Shown here one piece after another: positions 12,676-22,890 of a stretch of 64,000 nt of DNA. The stretch comes from Dermanyssus gallinae (lineage: Eukaryota > Arthropoda > Arachnida > Mesostigmata > Dermanyssidae), in contig QVRM01003993.1 in the NCBI GenBank assembly GCA_003439945.1, forward strand, positions 1 to 64,000, in the 5' to 3' direction. The notes under the pieces were generated by a model. The model made no database searches. It was given only the letters and a program-made list of their open reading frames with translations, and was not told where the DNA came from. Made by a program: the position numbers and the translations under genes. Within the stretch, counting starts at the first letter, position 1; each line of letters begins with the position of its first letter.

Positions 12676-13811
12676 TATCGGTGCTATCTTACAGAAGAAC
12701 GGGATTCTAATCGATGATGGCGTGGCTATCAGGGAACAATCGAGCAAACCACGGGCTTTGCCCAGGGCGATAATCTCCCTTGCTATTTTCCGTCCTCATC
12801 AATGACTTGCCGTCGTTCCTTTCAACGAAGCACCCTCTTGTGGAGACGCTTATGTACGCCGACGACGTATGCACCTACAGTACCAGCTGTTTCCATTTGT
12901 CTCTAGCGGCAAGAACGCTGGCGAAGTACGCGAGCCGCGTAGGTCTGACCATAAATGATTCGAAAACCGAAGCTCTGAAATTCGGACGGGGAGGGAGGCT
13001 TGCGGCCAGCGACCAGATCCAGGTGAAGGGAGTCCTAATAAAGTTCGTAAACAACTTAACGTACCTTGGAATCGTGTTCACGACGATTGGATCGCCGTTC
13101 TCTCCACACATAGAGGAGCGCTTCAGGAAAACTCTGGTGGCCTCTTCATCGATATCGGACCCGTATCGCCTCTCGTTGGAAACCGCCTCTAAACTCTTCA
13201 TGCTCAAGCTAGCCCCATGCGCTGCCTATGGAGTCGAGTTGATTTGGGAGCATCTCAGCGAGCGAGATCTCCGAACACTCGACAGAGCCAAATCGACGCT
13301 CCTAAAAAGAGTTCTTGGCGTCCACACAAATACGCGAAATCGTACGGTCTACCTTCAGACGGGAGAAAAGCGATTCGTGCAAGAGATCCAACAAAAGTTC
13401 AAGCTTGAAGAGACGACGGCATTTGTAAACCTCATGAAGAAGAAAAGGGAGGAGATCAGCGACGTGAGCCCACAGTTCTTCACTTCGCCAGCAATGACAG
13501 ACGACACATGGAAGAATACGGATCGGGCGAACAGACACGTGGTGTTCAAATTCTCGACCCATGGCTATCATCAGGTGGATTGTCGAACGGAGTCGTTTCA
13601 CGACCCAGACGAGTCTTGTATCTGTAAATATTGCGAAGCCCCTTGTGATCTGTACCATGCCAAAAATGTACATACCCACAGTCTCTGAATCACCTTGAGA
13701 AACTTAAGAGTAAGCTGAGGGGACTTTCTTGATCAACTTGAGTACACTTATGTACTCCTATTTTAACTAGATAGAGTATTACACAGCCAGTGTGAATAAA
13801 ACAAATTGATT
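12676..13811 (+). pseudogene. LINE-A copy inserted in LINE-E (5'-truncated)
   Basis: A 1.14-kb 3' fragment of a non-LTR retrotransposon. It starts inside the reverse transcriptase: TTGFAQGDN, the motif B equivalent, lies near 12748, and the YADD active site lies near 12854 in a frame open from 12780 to 13688. A 302-codon tail follows with the LINE-A signatures GRGGRLAASD, FSPHIEERFRK and LIWEHL, and a terminal Cys-rich stretch CICKYCEAPCDLYH. A small frameshift lies between motif B and YADD. The 3' end has a GAATAAAA signal and a short ATTGATT tail before the 13-bp target duplication. It lacks endonuclease and ORF1, so it is dead on arrival. A related copy is at 35.28-36.37 kb. Confidence 0.8.
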
Positions 13812-13824
13812 GATATTCGGAATT
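13812..13824. repeat. Target-site duplication, right copy
   Basis: Exact copy of the 13 bp at 12663-12675, directly after the LINE-A tail. Confidence 0.8.
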
Positions 13825-14420
13825 AAATAAATAGTTAAAATAAATTATGGTCTGAGAGCATCGGGGATTTAAGCACGGATATATCTTCGATTACACCTGG
13901 ATCGGTAGTAAGAACCAAATCAGTCAATATGCCTCTAAAGTCTTTGTTTGGTGTGAACGTTGAACTTGTTTTATCCAACAGATGACTACATCATTTATTT
14001 GAGTTTATGCCATATTCTGGCCCAACCTGGTCAACTGAGTCTCTTGCATCCACTGGTGGACGCGTAATTTAGGTCCTTTGTTAGTAAATACCGTTTGTTA
14101 TACAAGCATTTATAAAAGTAGCCCCCATGGTTTGAGAATCTAAAAGAGTCTAATTCAATATCAGTTAACTTGACTTGACAAAACTTAAACTTGTTTTTCT
14201 AATTGATATAAAAACCTCCTCGAGAGCCCCGATCATACCGTAGTACTGAATATCTACTATCACAGGTTAATTCACGATTTGCCACATGGGTTCCACCTAA
14301 TCTATTCTGCATTGTGCATATAGGCATACCTAGCTGATTTTAAATAAATGAGTGGATAATGTACTGGAAGGCAGTCATCAAAGAAAAATTCCACATTTAA
14401 CATAGCCTACACGATCATAT
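13825..14420 (-). pseudogene. LINE-E APE endonuclease part
   Basis: On the minus strand the pieces THVANRELTCDSRYSVLRYDR and RGSRGG (near 14310-14215) and LTDLVLTTDPGVIEDISV ... MLSDHNLF (near 13940-13840) match the middle and end of an apurinic-type endonuclease of Jockey/L2-group LINEs. They include the closing SDH catalytic motif. Frames shift between pieces. The order (endonuclease here, reverse transcriptase at 12.66-11.49 kb) and the flanking 13-bp duplication show that one element was split by the LINE-A insertion. Confidence 0.65.
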
Positions 14421-15241
14421 TCATTACTCTTTTTTTTAATTTCTTTTTAAAACTAGTCGCATTAAGGTAGCTATTATACAAAGTTAACAAACAGAAAACC
14501 TGTCACACAGAGAAAAAAGACAGACTGTTACGCCATACACCCATTTTGTTTGATTTCGCCTCGTTACTTGCCGCCTCGATCCGTTGCCCTTCTTGAAAAA
14601 TGTGTCGTTTCATTGCGCTGTTTGTAGCGTTGTATCTCCTTCACTGCAGACATAGTACATCAGTAGCCAACACATAGGCGAGACTCTGAGCTGGAGCTGT
14701 GATATGATGAGAGTTGCCTTCACTTCAGCGTTGCTCATCTCTCTGTCTCTCTCGCTCTCTCACACTGTCTTCTCTTTTACGCTCTCGCTTTGAATTGCCA
14801 TTTGCCACGCTTTCTCCCGCTGTTACTTTTCCCGCTATTCTGTGCTCTCCCTTCAACGATCCCCGCGAATGATGTCGAACCGTCACCAGCGAACACAACA
14901 ACAGTGCTACCACTACCACCACTGCACGTGGCGAATGGGCCCACAGACAGATAGATAAATAGATACTCATACATTCGTGCTGCTCAGATAGCACCGCAGC
15001 GGACAAAGAGGCCAGGTTCCAATAGCCTCTCCTTATGGGATGGCGTCATATCGCTGCTACTGCTCTTGCCTGCCTGGCTGCCTGCGCCGCCTACAATGAC
15101 GCTTGTGCGATACGATGACCGGCCGCTAATGCGATCCGACTATTTGTCACACCGCTGACACTTCTGGATCGGGCCCCGTGTGGGAACGTCAGAACGGAGC
15201 GAGTGCGTGAGTGAGTGAGTGTTGTTTCCCGGCGCCACTAT
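14421..15241. other. Unassigned; start of GC-richer island
   Basis: AT-rich until about 14600, then GC-richer with CT-rich runs near 14735-14790. Short frames show no recognised domain. Confidence 0.35.
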
Positions 15242-15619
15242 CTAGTTCGTCCTGCGTCTTGCGTGTGTGTGTGTGCATGTGTGCCCTCGCCTGTATGTTT
15301 GTGGATAGAATATACATTTATGCATGTATATATGTTTAGATATAGATAGGTATACATGTTGCCATGTACCATGCAAGTCTATCGGCCTCGCCACCGTGTT
15401 ACCAGCCACCGCCGCCCTATAGAAGGGCGAAGGGGCAAGCGGGCGGACAAATGCGGAAAGTGGGCAGGTATTCGCTACTAACGTAGCAGTGGTATGTCTA
15501 ACGGGAGCGGAGGGAGACGTGTAAGGGCATCTGTAGGTGTTACGGTCTGTGTGTTTCTTGGTCCCGCGGCCTGCGACCACCCCAACGGTATGCAACGGGG
15601 TCTTACCATACTCACTTAC

Positions 15620-16114
15620 CGGTCGGTCAGTCAGAAACCCAGAGATTCTTGAGATGGTGGCTCCTTCGAGGTGCGTGTGTCTCGACCGCTGATCCCCCCT
15701 AGTGTGTCGATTGGCCGGCCAAGTGCAAGTCTGTGAGTCGAAGGGGGAACCTTGCGACTCCCCCCTAGGGCGGTGCGGGAGGAACTGGACAGGTTTACGA
15801 GGGAAGGTGCGCCGCTCGTCCCCACTATGAGTACTAGACGTAGAAGTAGTAGTAGTAGTAGCAGTAGTTGCTGTGGTGGTGGTGGTGGTGGAAGTTGTAG
15901 TCGTAGTAGTATTAGCTGTGCGAGTGGTTGTAGTACTAATAATAGGTACGGCAGTAGCCGAAGAAGCTTGTATGGGTGGTGGAGGAGTATCTATTTTTCC
16001 CGATCTATGGCCGTCGTCATGGAAGTCGTCGGAGTTCTCCTTCTCCTCAACGTCGTCGCCGTTGCTGCCGTCGCGCATGACAGCGGTGGATGTCCGAGTT
16101 CGCCGAGAACGCAA
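15620..16114 (-). CDS. Candidate host exon with poly-Thr tract (hypothetical)
   Basis: An open minus-strand frame runs through a GC-richer island. It has an acidic N-terminal stretch (DGSNGDDVEEKENSDDFHDDG), a PPPP motif, a long Thr-rich tract of about 45 residues encoded by mixed ACN triplets, then a basic Pro/Arg/Ser region. It ends at residue P of FLTDRP, exactly before a good splice-donor sequence (G|GTAAGTGAG, intron starting at 15619). Beyond the donor the frame continues open to 15242, but with CA-repeat-like composition. The first ATG in frame lies about 36 bases into the stretch. No domain is recognised. It could be a real first exon or a chance frame over a trinucleotide repeat. Confidence 0.25.
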
Positions 16115-17709
16115 TTCCGTTGGGAAACGTTGTTGGGATGTTGACGTTGGCAGGCAGGCGTGCTACGGCCTGCGTGGCCAGAGGCGAGAAGACAGCGATA
16201 GTGAGGCGGTGCCTATCTCCTGCCCAGTGAGTCCTGCGGCTGAACGAGAAGATATGGACCCGGAACTGTGTGTGTGTGTGTGTCTGGCGGGTGTGACGTA
16301 TTGCCGTGGTCGTGACAGCCAACGATTATAGACAGCCGGCGTAGTAGTGCAGAACCGAGGGCAGAATCTGCCTGCTCGTCATACGTATCTCGCTATCGTC
16401 AGTCCCAAACGTGTCAGCCAGCTTTGGTCCACTTGGGTTCTACCCCACAAGCCACAGCCGTGTTTGTGGCAGTAAAGTATAACTTCTTTATCATTTCTCT
16501 TTCTCTCTGTCTCTCTCTTCTTAACGTAGTTTTCTCTGTCGCCTCAAGTCCTCTAAAGGCTGATACGGTCACACACACGCTTTCGTGCATCATTGGTAGA
16601 TGCACGTTTAGATGCACCTATGTCCTATAGGTTTTAATATAGGTTGGTTTCACATACCGCACCCAGCACCAGGCTACCAGCTTGGCCAAGGGGAGAAAGA
16701 ACAAATGTGATACCGAGTCGGACGACATTGTTCGATAATCCGGACTTACAGTTTTGGGAAGTTAATCATAGTAGCATAACGTAGTAGCAGAGCAACACCG
16801 CCACTTATACCCTATATTTAAGAACTGCTCGGCCAAAATTTCATTAAGTGTCACTCGGGTGTCAAACAAAAGAAGAAGCCCTTGGTTAATTGGGAGATGC
16901 ATGATCTGGTCTTTTGACGACAATAATCGTCCCCAAAGGACAAGGAAGTAAAACAAGTACAAATATAGAGATTGACACAAACTAATCACACGATCCAACT
17001 TCCGGTCCATGTGACCACGCATTAGTTCGTTTGTAAGCACTAGCAGATGGCGACCTGTTTTCAAAAAAATATGAAGTAAATGGTTTTAGTTAAAGATGTA
17101 AAACTACTCTAAAATGCGTGTGCACCACACGATACGAAGTCCTGGGTGGGCAGCGAGTGAGGTGCACCGTAACTTCTGATTGCAGGCTGGCTCGGTCGTG
17201 ATGTCGATAAATGCGATTGACGGACGCAATATTAGCCAGCTCCGTCTACGTGTGCGCACGTGCCACTATACTTTTATTAGGCTGCGTATAACTGGGTGGA
17301 GCCCGTAATTAATGAAACAGGTGAGAGAGAGAGAGAACAAATGACCGCGCTGCACACGAGTTTATAAACGGCTTTCCTTGGCCTTCCCCCATTTGCTCCG
17401 ACCGAGAGATGCCTCCCCCCCCCCATGGGGCAAACGTTTACTCTCTTAGTTGGGAGACAATATTACAGTGTATCCATTGCCAGAGTTAGATTGCCTGTGC
17501 GCTTCTCTCGGTAATTACCAAGCGCCAATTTCGACTGATCACTTTAGAACACTAAACGCTTTATCAAAAGAATTCAGTTCATGTCTTTTGTTATGTTGTC
17601 GACTTTAGTTAAATTGAACAGATTGCGTGATCTATACAGCGATACGTCGCTACATTCATTAGTGTTGAACAAATGCTTACATACGCAAGAATATGGTGTT
17701 TTTCAAACT
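16115..17709. other. Unassigned sequence after the GC-richer island
   Basis: Contains a (GT)n run near 16270 and CT runs near 16498-16520. No conserved frame is recognised. A 100-codon minus-strand frame at 16762-17064 has no motif. Confidence 0.35.
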
Positions 17710-17716
17710 TGTATTA

Positions 17717-17754
<38 letters not shown>

Positions 17755-17755
17755 A
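17710..17755. repeat. (ATT)n tract, tail of the minus-strand element beside it
   Basis: About 15 triplets. On the minus strand it reads (AAT)n and follows an AATAAA at the end of the relic at 17756-18207. Confidence 0.85.
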
Positions 17756-18207
17756 CGGGTTTATTGTAAATGATTAATAAATCATTCCAATATTTTCTAG
17801 TTAGAAGAATCTATATAATGTTTCACGACGTTGCTGCTAGCTAGACCTAGTTGCTCCTTCTGCGCGCCGTAGCCGCTCTATCGCTCATGCCCGTGAGGAA
17901 GTCCTGCCCGCCCCCTGGCGCGGAGGTCCGGGTCCATCCAGTCTCTCATAGTTCCGAGCACTGAGGTCGCGTTACCTCTTTGGATCTCCAGGGACAGTCG
18001 CTGGGAGAAGAAGGCGTGCGCCCTCTTGTCCATCGTCGCCTGCTGTAACGCGCCGCCAACCCGAGAGATCAATGTTACCGTGAGGGGCCCAGGGCCACCC
18101 ATCGTCTCGAACGCGAATGACGAAAAGTGGTGCGCCCGACTTAGGTCGGCATACTTTCTTATCTTTGAGGTCTCAGCTCGCGAAATGGCGGTCCCCGCGC
18201 GGGGATA
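17756..18207 (-). pseudogene. RLE-2 retrotransposon 3' end, fragment F1
   Basis: The minus strand reads IRKYADLSRAHHFSSFAFE then TMGGPGPLT, and continues to HAFFSQRLSLEIQRGNATSV and a stop at 17878. This matches the last 90 residues of the RLE-1 ORF2 (KYASIGYPHEFQPLAFETLGG ... FLRQRLDLDVQRGNAASV). A 3' UTR of about 120 bp with AATAAA leads directly into an (AAT)n tail. The element is strongly 5'-truncated: its 5' edge at 18207 abuts the (AAT)n tail of the next fragment in the same orientation. Confidence 0.75.
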
Positions 18208-18315
<108 letters not shown>

Positions 18316-18725
18316 ATTGTTTATTGCTGATCATACAATTGTGAGGTCTGAACATGTATTAATATATAATTAAATATCTTGGTAGCAGTCTCTTCCTCTC
18401 AAAACATTGACCCGATTATACAGGCAGCGTTACCTCTGCATACCGCCAGCGAGAGCAACTGCCGCAGGAACTCGCTCTCTCGTCGGTCGCCTGTGTTCTC
18501 CTGTATCCGCTCGCCAAGCTCTTTAATGAATCTCCTTGTGCCTTTACTAGCGGGACCTAGTGTTTCCATAGTGATAGGCACGACGTGGTATCTGGGCTCT
18601 AAGTCCCTGTACTTTCGTCTTCTTTCTCGATCTGCATGTTCGGCGACCCAGCCGGCCTCAAGGGCACTGTGTCGCAGGTAGGACGGGGCACAGTGCAGGA
18701 TACTGTTGTATTCCATGCCAGACAC
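18316..18725 (-). pseudogene. RLE-2-like retrotransposon 3' end, fragment F2
   Basis: The minus strand encodes AEHADRERRRKYRDL, then YHVVPITMETLGPASKGTRRF, then ELGERIQENTGDRR and LRQLLSLAVCRGNAACIIGSM before the frame closes near 18399. It is the same C-terminal region as F1 and RLE-1 but clearly a different lineage. A 3' UTR ending in GCAATAAACAATAAAA leads into (AAT)n. It is 5'-truncated against a 179-bp (AAT)n tract. It encodes only the last part of the endonuclease domain and cannot be active. Confidence 0.7.
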
Positions 18726-18805
<80 letters not shown>

Positions 18806-18825
18806 ATTATTATTATTATTATTAA

Positions 18826-18904
<79 letters not shown>
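18726..18904. repeat. (ATT)n tract between F2 and F3
   Basis: About 60 ATT triplets with two AATATT interruptions. Both neighbours touch it with their truncated 5' ends, in divergent orientation. Confidence 0.9.
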
Positions 18905-18905
<1 letters not shown>

Positions 18906-19815
18906 CGTCGGATTCATCAGCCACCAACAAGACGTCGTTCGGCTCTGGGACGCGTGTCAGTCTAGTCGTCCTTCTGAGGAACAGGTCACAAGGCAGAAGG
19001 GGTCGGACCAAGTCGCCACTCAGCCTACCCGCTTAACTCTTTTGTCGGCCTGCGAGTTAGATGTAGACGATATTAGACTGAAAGCGGTCTCACCCGACGA
19101 CGCCGAAGCGTGACTCGACGTGTTTCCGTCCAAATTCGTAGGCAGTAAGCTGGCCGACGACCAGTTTCGTGCCGCCAGTGGCCTCAGACTTAGCATTGCC
19201 ATGTTTGAAAGAGAGGAGTGTTCATGCGGTGGAACAGTGGATGAGCGCGGCCGGCACCGGCTTAGCTGCACTAAGCTGGCGGGGCTTACGCAGGGCCGCC
19301 ACGATGCCATCAATGACACCCTCGGGCGCGCTTTTAGGCAAGCCGGCTACCGCGTCACGCTGGAGCCTGGTGCGCTGCAGAGAGACGACAGGAGTGGACC
19401 GGATGGCCTTACCAGCCGGGACTGGGACCATAATCGGCCGCTGGCGTGGGACGGCACTGTCTCTGATACGTACGCCCTCGGCTATCGTGCACTCGCCAGC
19501 GCGGGCGTCGGCCACATTATCCACCAACGGGAGATGTACAAACGGCATCTTCTTGAGGACCACATGGTAATGGCGTTTGGTCTCAAGTCATCTGGCGTTT
19601 GGGGCAAAGATGCACTCAAACTGACAAGAGACCTTGGGAAGAAGCCCTTTGAGGCCACAAGGGAGACAAGATCGACCGCGTTCCTCCGACAGAGGGTGTC
19701 ATTGGAGCTTCAGAGAGGCAACGCCAAGATGATGTTGAGCGTTCAGCGACTCGACCAATAATAATATAAACAATATTTTAAATGTTATATAATGAATATA
19801 TTAGTAATTGTGATT
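18905..19815 (+). pseudogene. RLE-2 retrotransposon endonuclease end, fragment F3
   Basis: The plus-strand frame to 19761 encodes the restriction-like endonuclease end of an R2/R4-type element. It shows ASGLRLSIAMF, a Cys-rich ECSCGG...HRLSC knuckle, INDTLGRAF, VTLEPGAL, SGPDGL, then a downstream LAWDGTVSD with the second acidic residue, and FLRQRVSLELQRGNA near the end. The RPD triad is GPD here. Upstream the same frame runs back to 18910 but is cut by TGA at 19111, where relatives have Trp (AWL.ALPS). The coding part is otherwise open for 213 codons. A short 3' UTR ends in (AAT)n. It is 5'-truncated at an (ATT)n tract. Confidence 0.75.
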
Positions 19816-19929
<114 letters not shown>

Positions 19930-19974
19930 CTTTGTTTCCCTAACAAAAAATATTTTTTTTTGTTGGGGAAATTA

Positions 19975-20398
19975 ATTACGCATTAAAACGACCCCTTTTC
20001 TTACAAACACCCCTAATTACGCATTAAACCTCACTTCTCCTACAAACACCCCTAATTACGCATTGAAACCCACGCTTTTTCTAAAAACACTCTTAATTAC
20101 GCATTTAAACCTACGATATCCCTACAAACACTTTAAATTACGCATTAAAACGCACGTTTTTCCTACAAATACCCCAAATTGTGCAATTAAACCCAAGTTT
20201 TCTTAGAAACACCCCAAATTACGCATTAAACCCACCTTTTCAGTACAAACACCCCTACTTACGCATTAAAACCCACGTTTTCCCTACAAACACCCCTAAT
20301 TACGCATTAAAACCTACGTTTTCGCCACAAACACCTCTAATTACGCATTAAAACCACCGTTTTTCCTACAAACACCCTAAATTACGCACCCACGTTAC
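19975..20398. repeat. 41-bp minisatellite
   Basis: Eleven tandem units start with ATTACGCATT or variants at about 19975, 20016, 20055, 20096, 20137, 20178, 20218, 20258, 20299, 20340 and 20381, so the period is 39-41 bp. Each unit ends in an ACAAACACC-like stretch. Units differ by 10-20 percent, the middle one reading ATTGTGCAATT. It lies about 45 bp from the end of the (AAT)n tract. Confidence 0.9.
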
Positions 20399-20819
20399 CC
20401 CCAAAGAGCTACTTCTTTTGAAAAAGGAACATACATACGCCAGTCGGCAAGCACTGCGAAAGAACAGCGGAGGACACGCCAGAACATGCAAGGCTGCTGT
20501 TCTCGGCGTGGGCTACCTAACGTTTAGACTCACCGACAAAAAGCGACGGCAGCCTTTAGACGTTGGACGCTGGGATGCCCCACGGGACTATGTTCTAGCG
20601 TAGCTAAAAAAAAAACTCTTCTATTTAAAATCCTGGATTGTTGGATTGCTTGCGCAGTACCCAATTAAGTGTGGGAATGGGCACATAACTAGCGTTTATT
20701 GCCTTAGAGCCCCACACTACCGGTCCACATGTGCAGTTAGGCTTTCCTGCTGTGCTGTCCGTGTGTGGGTACCGCATTTTCCGGTTAACTTTCTCAAAAA
20801 AATGATATAAGAAGATAAC
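20399..20819. other. Unassigned sequence
   Basis: A 61-codon plus-strand frame at 20418-20603 has no motif. Nothing else is recognised. Confidence 0.35.
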
Positions 20820-22890
20820 ATGTCTGGGAGATTGGAATGCGCATATCGAATAGCTGGATGGAGAGGCGGACAGAGCTGACAGAAGACTGATACAACTAGC
20901 AGAATCTCGTGAGCGGGATCCAAATTTTAAAGTTGGACGGGCGAGTAGAAGGGTAATATATGTAAACATATGGGGATAGGAAGGTATGCGTGAATGATGT
21001 ATTAACAAAGGGTATCCAAGGATTAGGTGGATAAAGAGGAAATGTTAAAGGCGACCATAATCGCGTAGAAATGAGCGGGCAAGGAAACCAGGGCGGGTAG
21101 TTATATAAAAATGCTTGGTTAATCACAAATGGACACACACAATCAAATGCATAAAATAGCATCTTGGTAGCAAATGGGAAAAACAGGTTTATGAAACCCA
21201 TAGAAAATTAGGGACCCGTATGGATAATTGATGGAATGCAGAAAAGGAGTTCCAACGGGAGCGAGACGAGCGTGATGGAGTGATTTATTAAATAAGGTAA
21301 TATTACAGAGGAAAATGTAGTGTCGGAAACATAGACATGTAGTTAGAAAGGACGCAGATAAGTATTGAGTTAATTACAATGGAGCCAATTATTTTTACTT
21401 AAGTTATAGAGCTCAAATAATCAATACGAAATAAAATTATAAGCGCAGATAAGAAAGAGCTTAGCATAACGTTGGGAGCTCCTTGAAATAAGCGAATCAG
21501 CGAAAATACAGAGAAAACAAAGATATGCCCATAAGGGCCAGAATAGAACATACGTAATAGAAGAAGTAAACGAGGTATGAATTATTGGCAGCAGGACAAT
21601 CGAGGGACTTGATAGTCACTAAGGGAGTCAGACAGGGATGTTCATTGTCATCGGAATTTTTTTTCTGTATATAAAGTTAATAACGCAAACGGTTAGTGGC
21701 AGGTGGAGAAAACTGTGTATATTAAAGCACCAGTGCTGCCGTTCGCTAACGCTATGGCAGTGTTAGGACGAGATAATAATGCTAACTGTGAGGAACCAGC
21801 GGGGGAACTGGTCATGACGTTAAATGAAAAAAGGACGCACTTGCAATATTCAGTGAAGAGTGGAGGGAAAAAATTGTATTACAGGGCAGGGAATTGGAAT
21901 GTCTGAGCCAGTAGAAGTATCTTGGAGTGACAATGAATAGAGGGGATGGCTATTTAGAAACAGAAAAGATAGTATGAAAGATGCAGGCTGAGAGTGGCGG
22001 AAACGTGGTGAAATGTACGGGTTTCTGGAGGTTAAATGAAAATTTAATTAGAAGGAAAATATGGAAAATTATGTATTATTAGAATTGATAATTGCAAATG
22101 TTACTCTGGTCGACAGCGCGCGATTTCATAAAGTTAAAACGAGCACTACGGTGAGTTTTACTACGTACTAGGCACTAAAGAAAATATATAAGCTTTGCAT
22201 TGGGTTGCCGTTTAAACTGCGCCAGAAAGCTTCGTGAGGGGGAAGGGGTTGTCAAGATTTATACAAAGGTAGGTAAAAATTGAGTTAAGATTTAGTATTG
22301 GAATAAAAAAGTACCACTAATGAAATATATGTTAAACGAGTTCAGGTCGTGAAGATGGCGCTTAGGGTAAAAACGAAGTGGGACTGAAGAGTAGAATTCG
22401 CAGCCAGGAAAGGAGATTGGGTACAATATTCAGCAATGGGCAAGAGCAAAGGTATAGGAAGAAATAGTGGAATCGAGGGTAACACAGGAATACACGTGCA
22501 AATAAAAATTGGCGATAGGGCCATTTTGAGTTTAACAGGTATACAAGTATATGGAAAGAAAAATGGCAAATAGAAGGCTATAACGGATATTCGGCAAGAC
22601 AAAGTGGGCTAATAACAAACACTAGGGCAGGACTGCTAGATCTAAGGGTATAATGAGCTAAATATATGGAGGGAATAGACTTTCTAGACTGGAAAATATA
22701 CACCGTCTAGTTTATAGCCCATGGATTGAATCAATTGAACATGTCGTAGAAGAGAGCACCCTTATGGCGGGGATCAGAAATTTAGACCTGTCGGACGGCC
22801 ATTATTTAAGACCAAATATAAGGAAGACCCAGGTCGATATTACAAAGAAGAGCTTGTTCCAATGGAAGGCACTTACTCAGTAGGTATTGG
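20820..22890 (+). pseudogene. LINE-D, decayed RTE/CR1-like retrotransposon
   Basis: At 20828 the plus strand reads GDWNAHIE, a stop, then LDGEADRADRRLIQLAES. This is the DxN segment of an APE endonuclease. At about 21607-21670 it reads VTKGVRQGCSLSSEFFFLYI, the motif B region of a reverse transcriptase, and about 300 bp further a QGREL-EC...VEVSW-like stretch lies where the post-YADD region should be. Many stops and frameshifts separate the pieces, so it is an old relic. The clade cannot be fixed; QGCSLS is common in RTE- and CR1-type elements. Both ends are undefined. Confidence 0.55.

Noticed and set aside
18727..18904. Poly-Leu and poly-Ile proteins across ATT tracts
   Set aside because: They are translations of microsatellites. 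Similar poly-Asn, poly-Tyr-Ile and poly-Val frames elsewhere were dropped for the same reason.
19975..20398. CRISPR-like array
   Set aside because: Units are contiguous and diverged with no unique spacers between constant repeats. This is a minisatellite in a eukaryotic genome.
22342..22602. 86-codon minus-strand frame
   Set aside because: Lies antisense to the LINE-D relic, has no motif, and its Pro/Leu/Phe bias follows the AG-rich plus strand.
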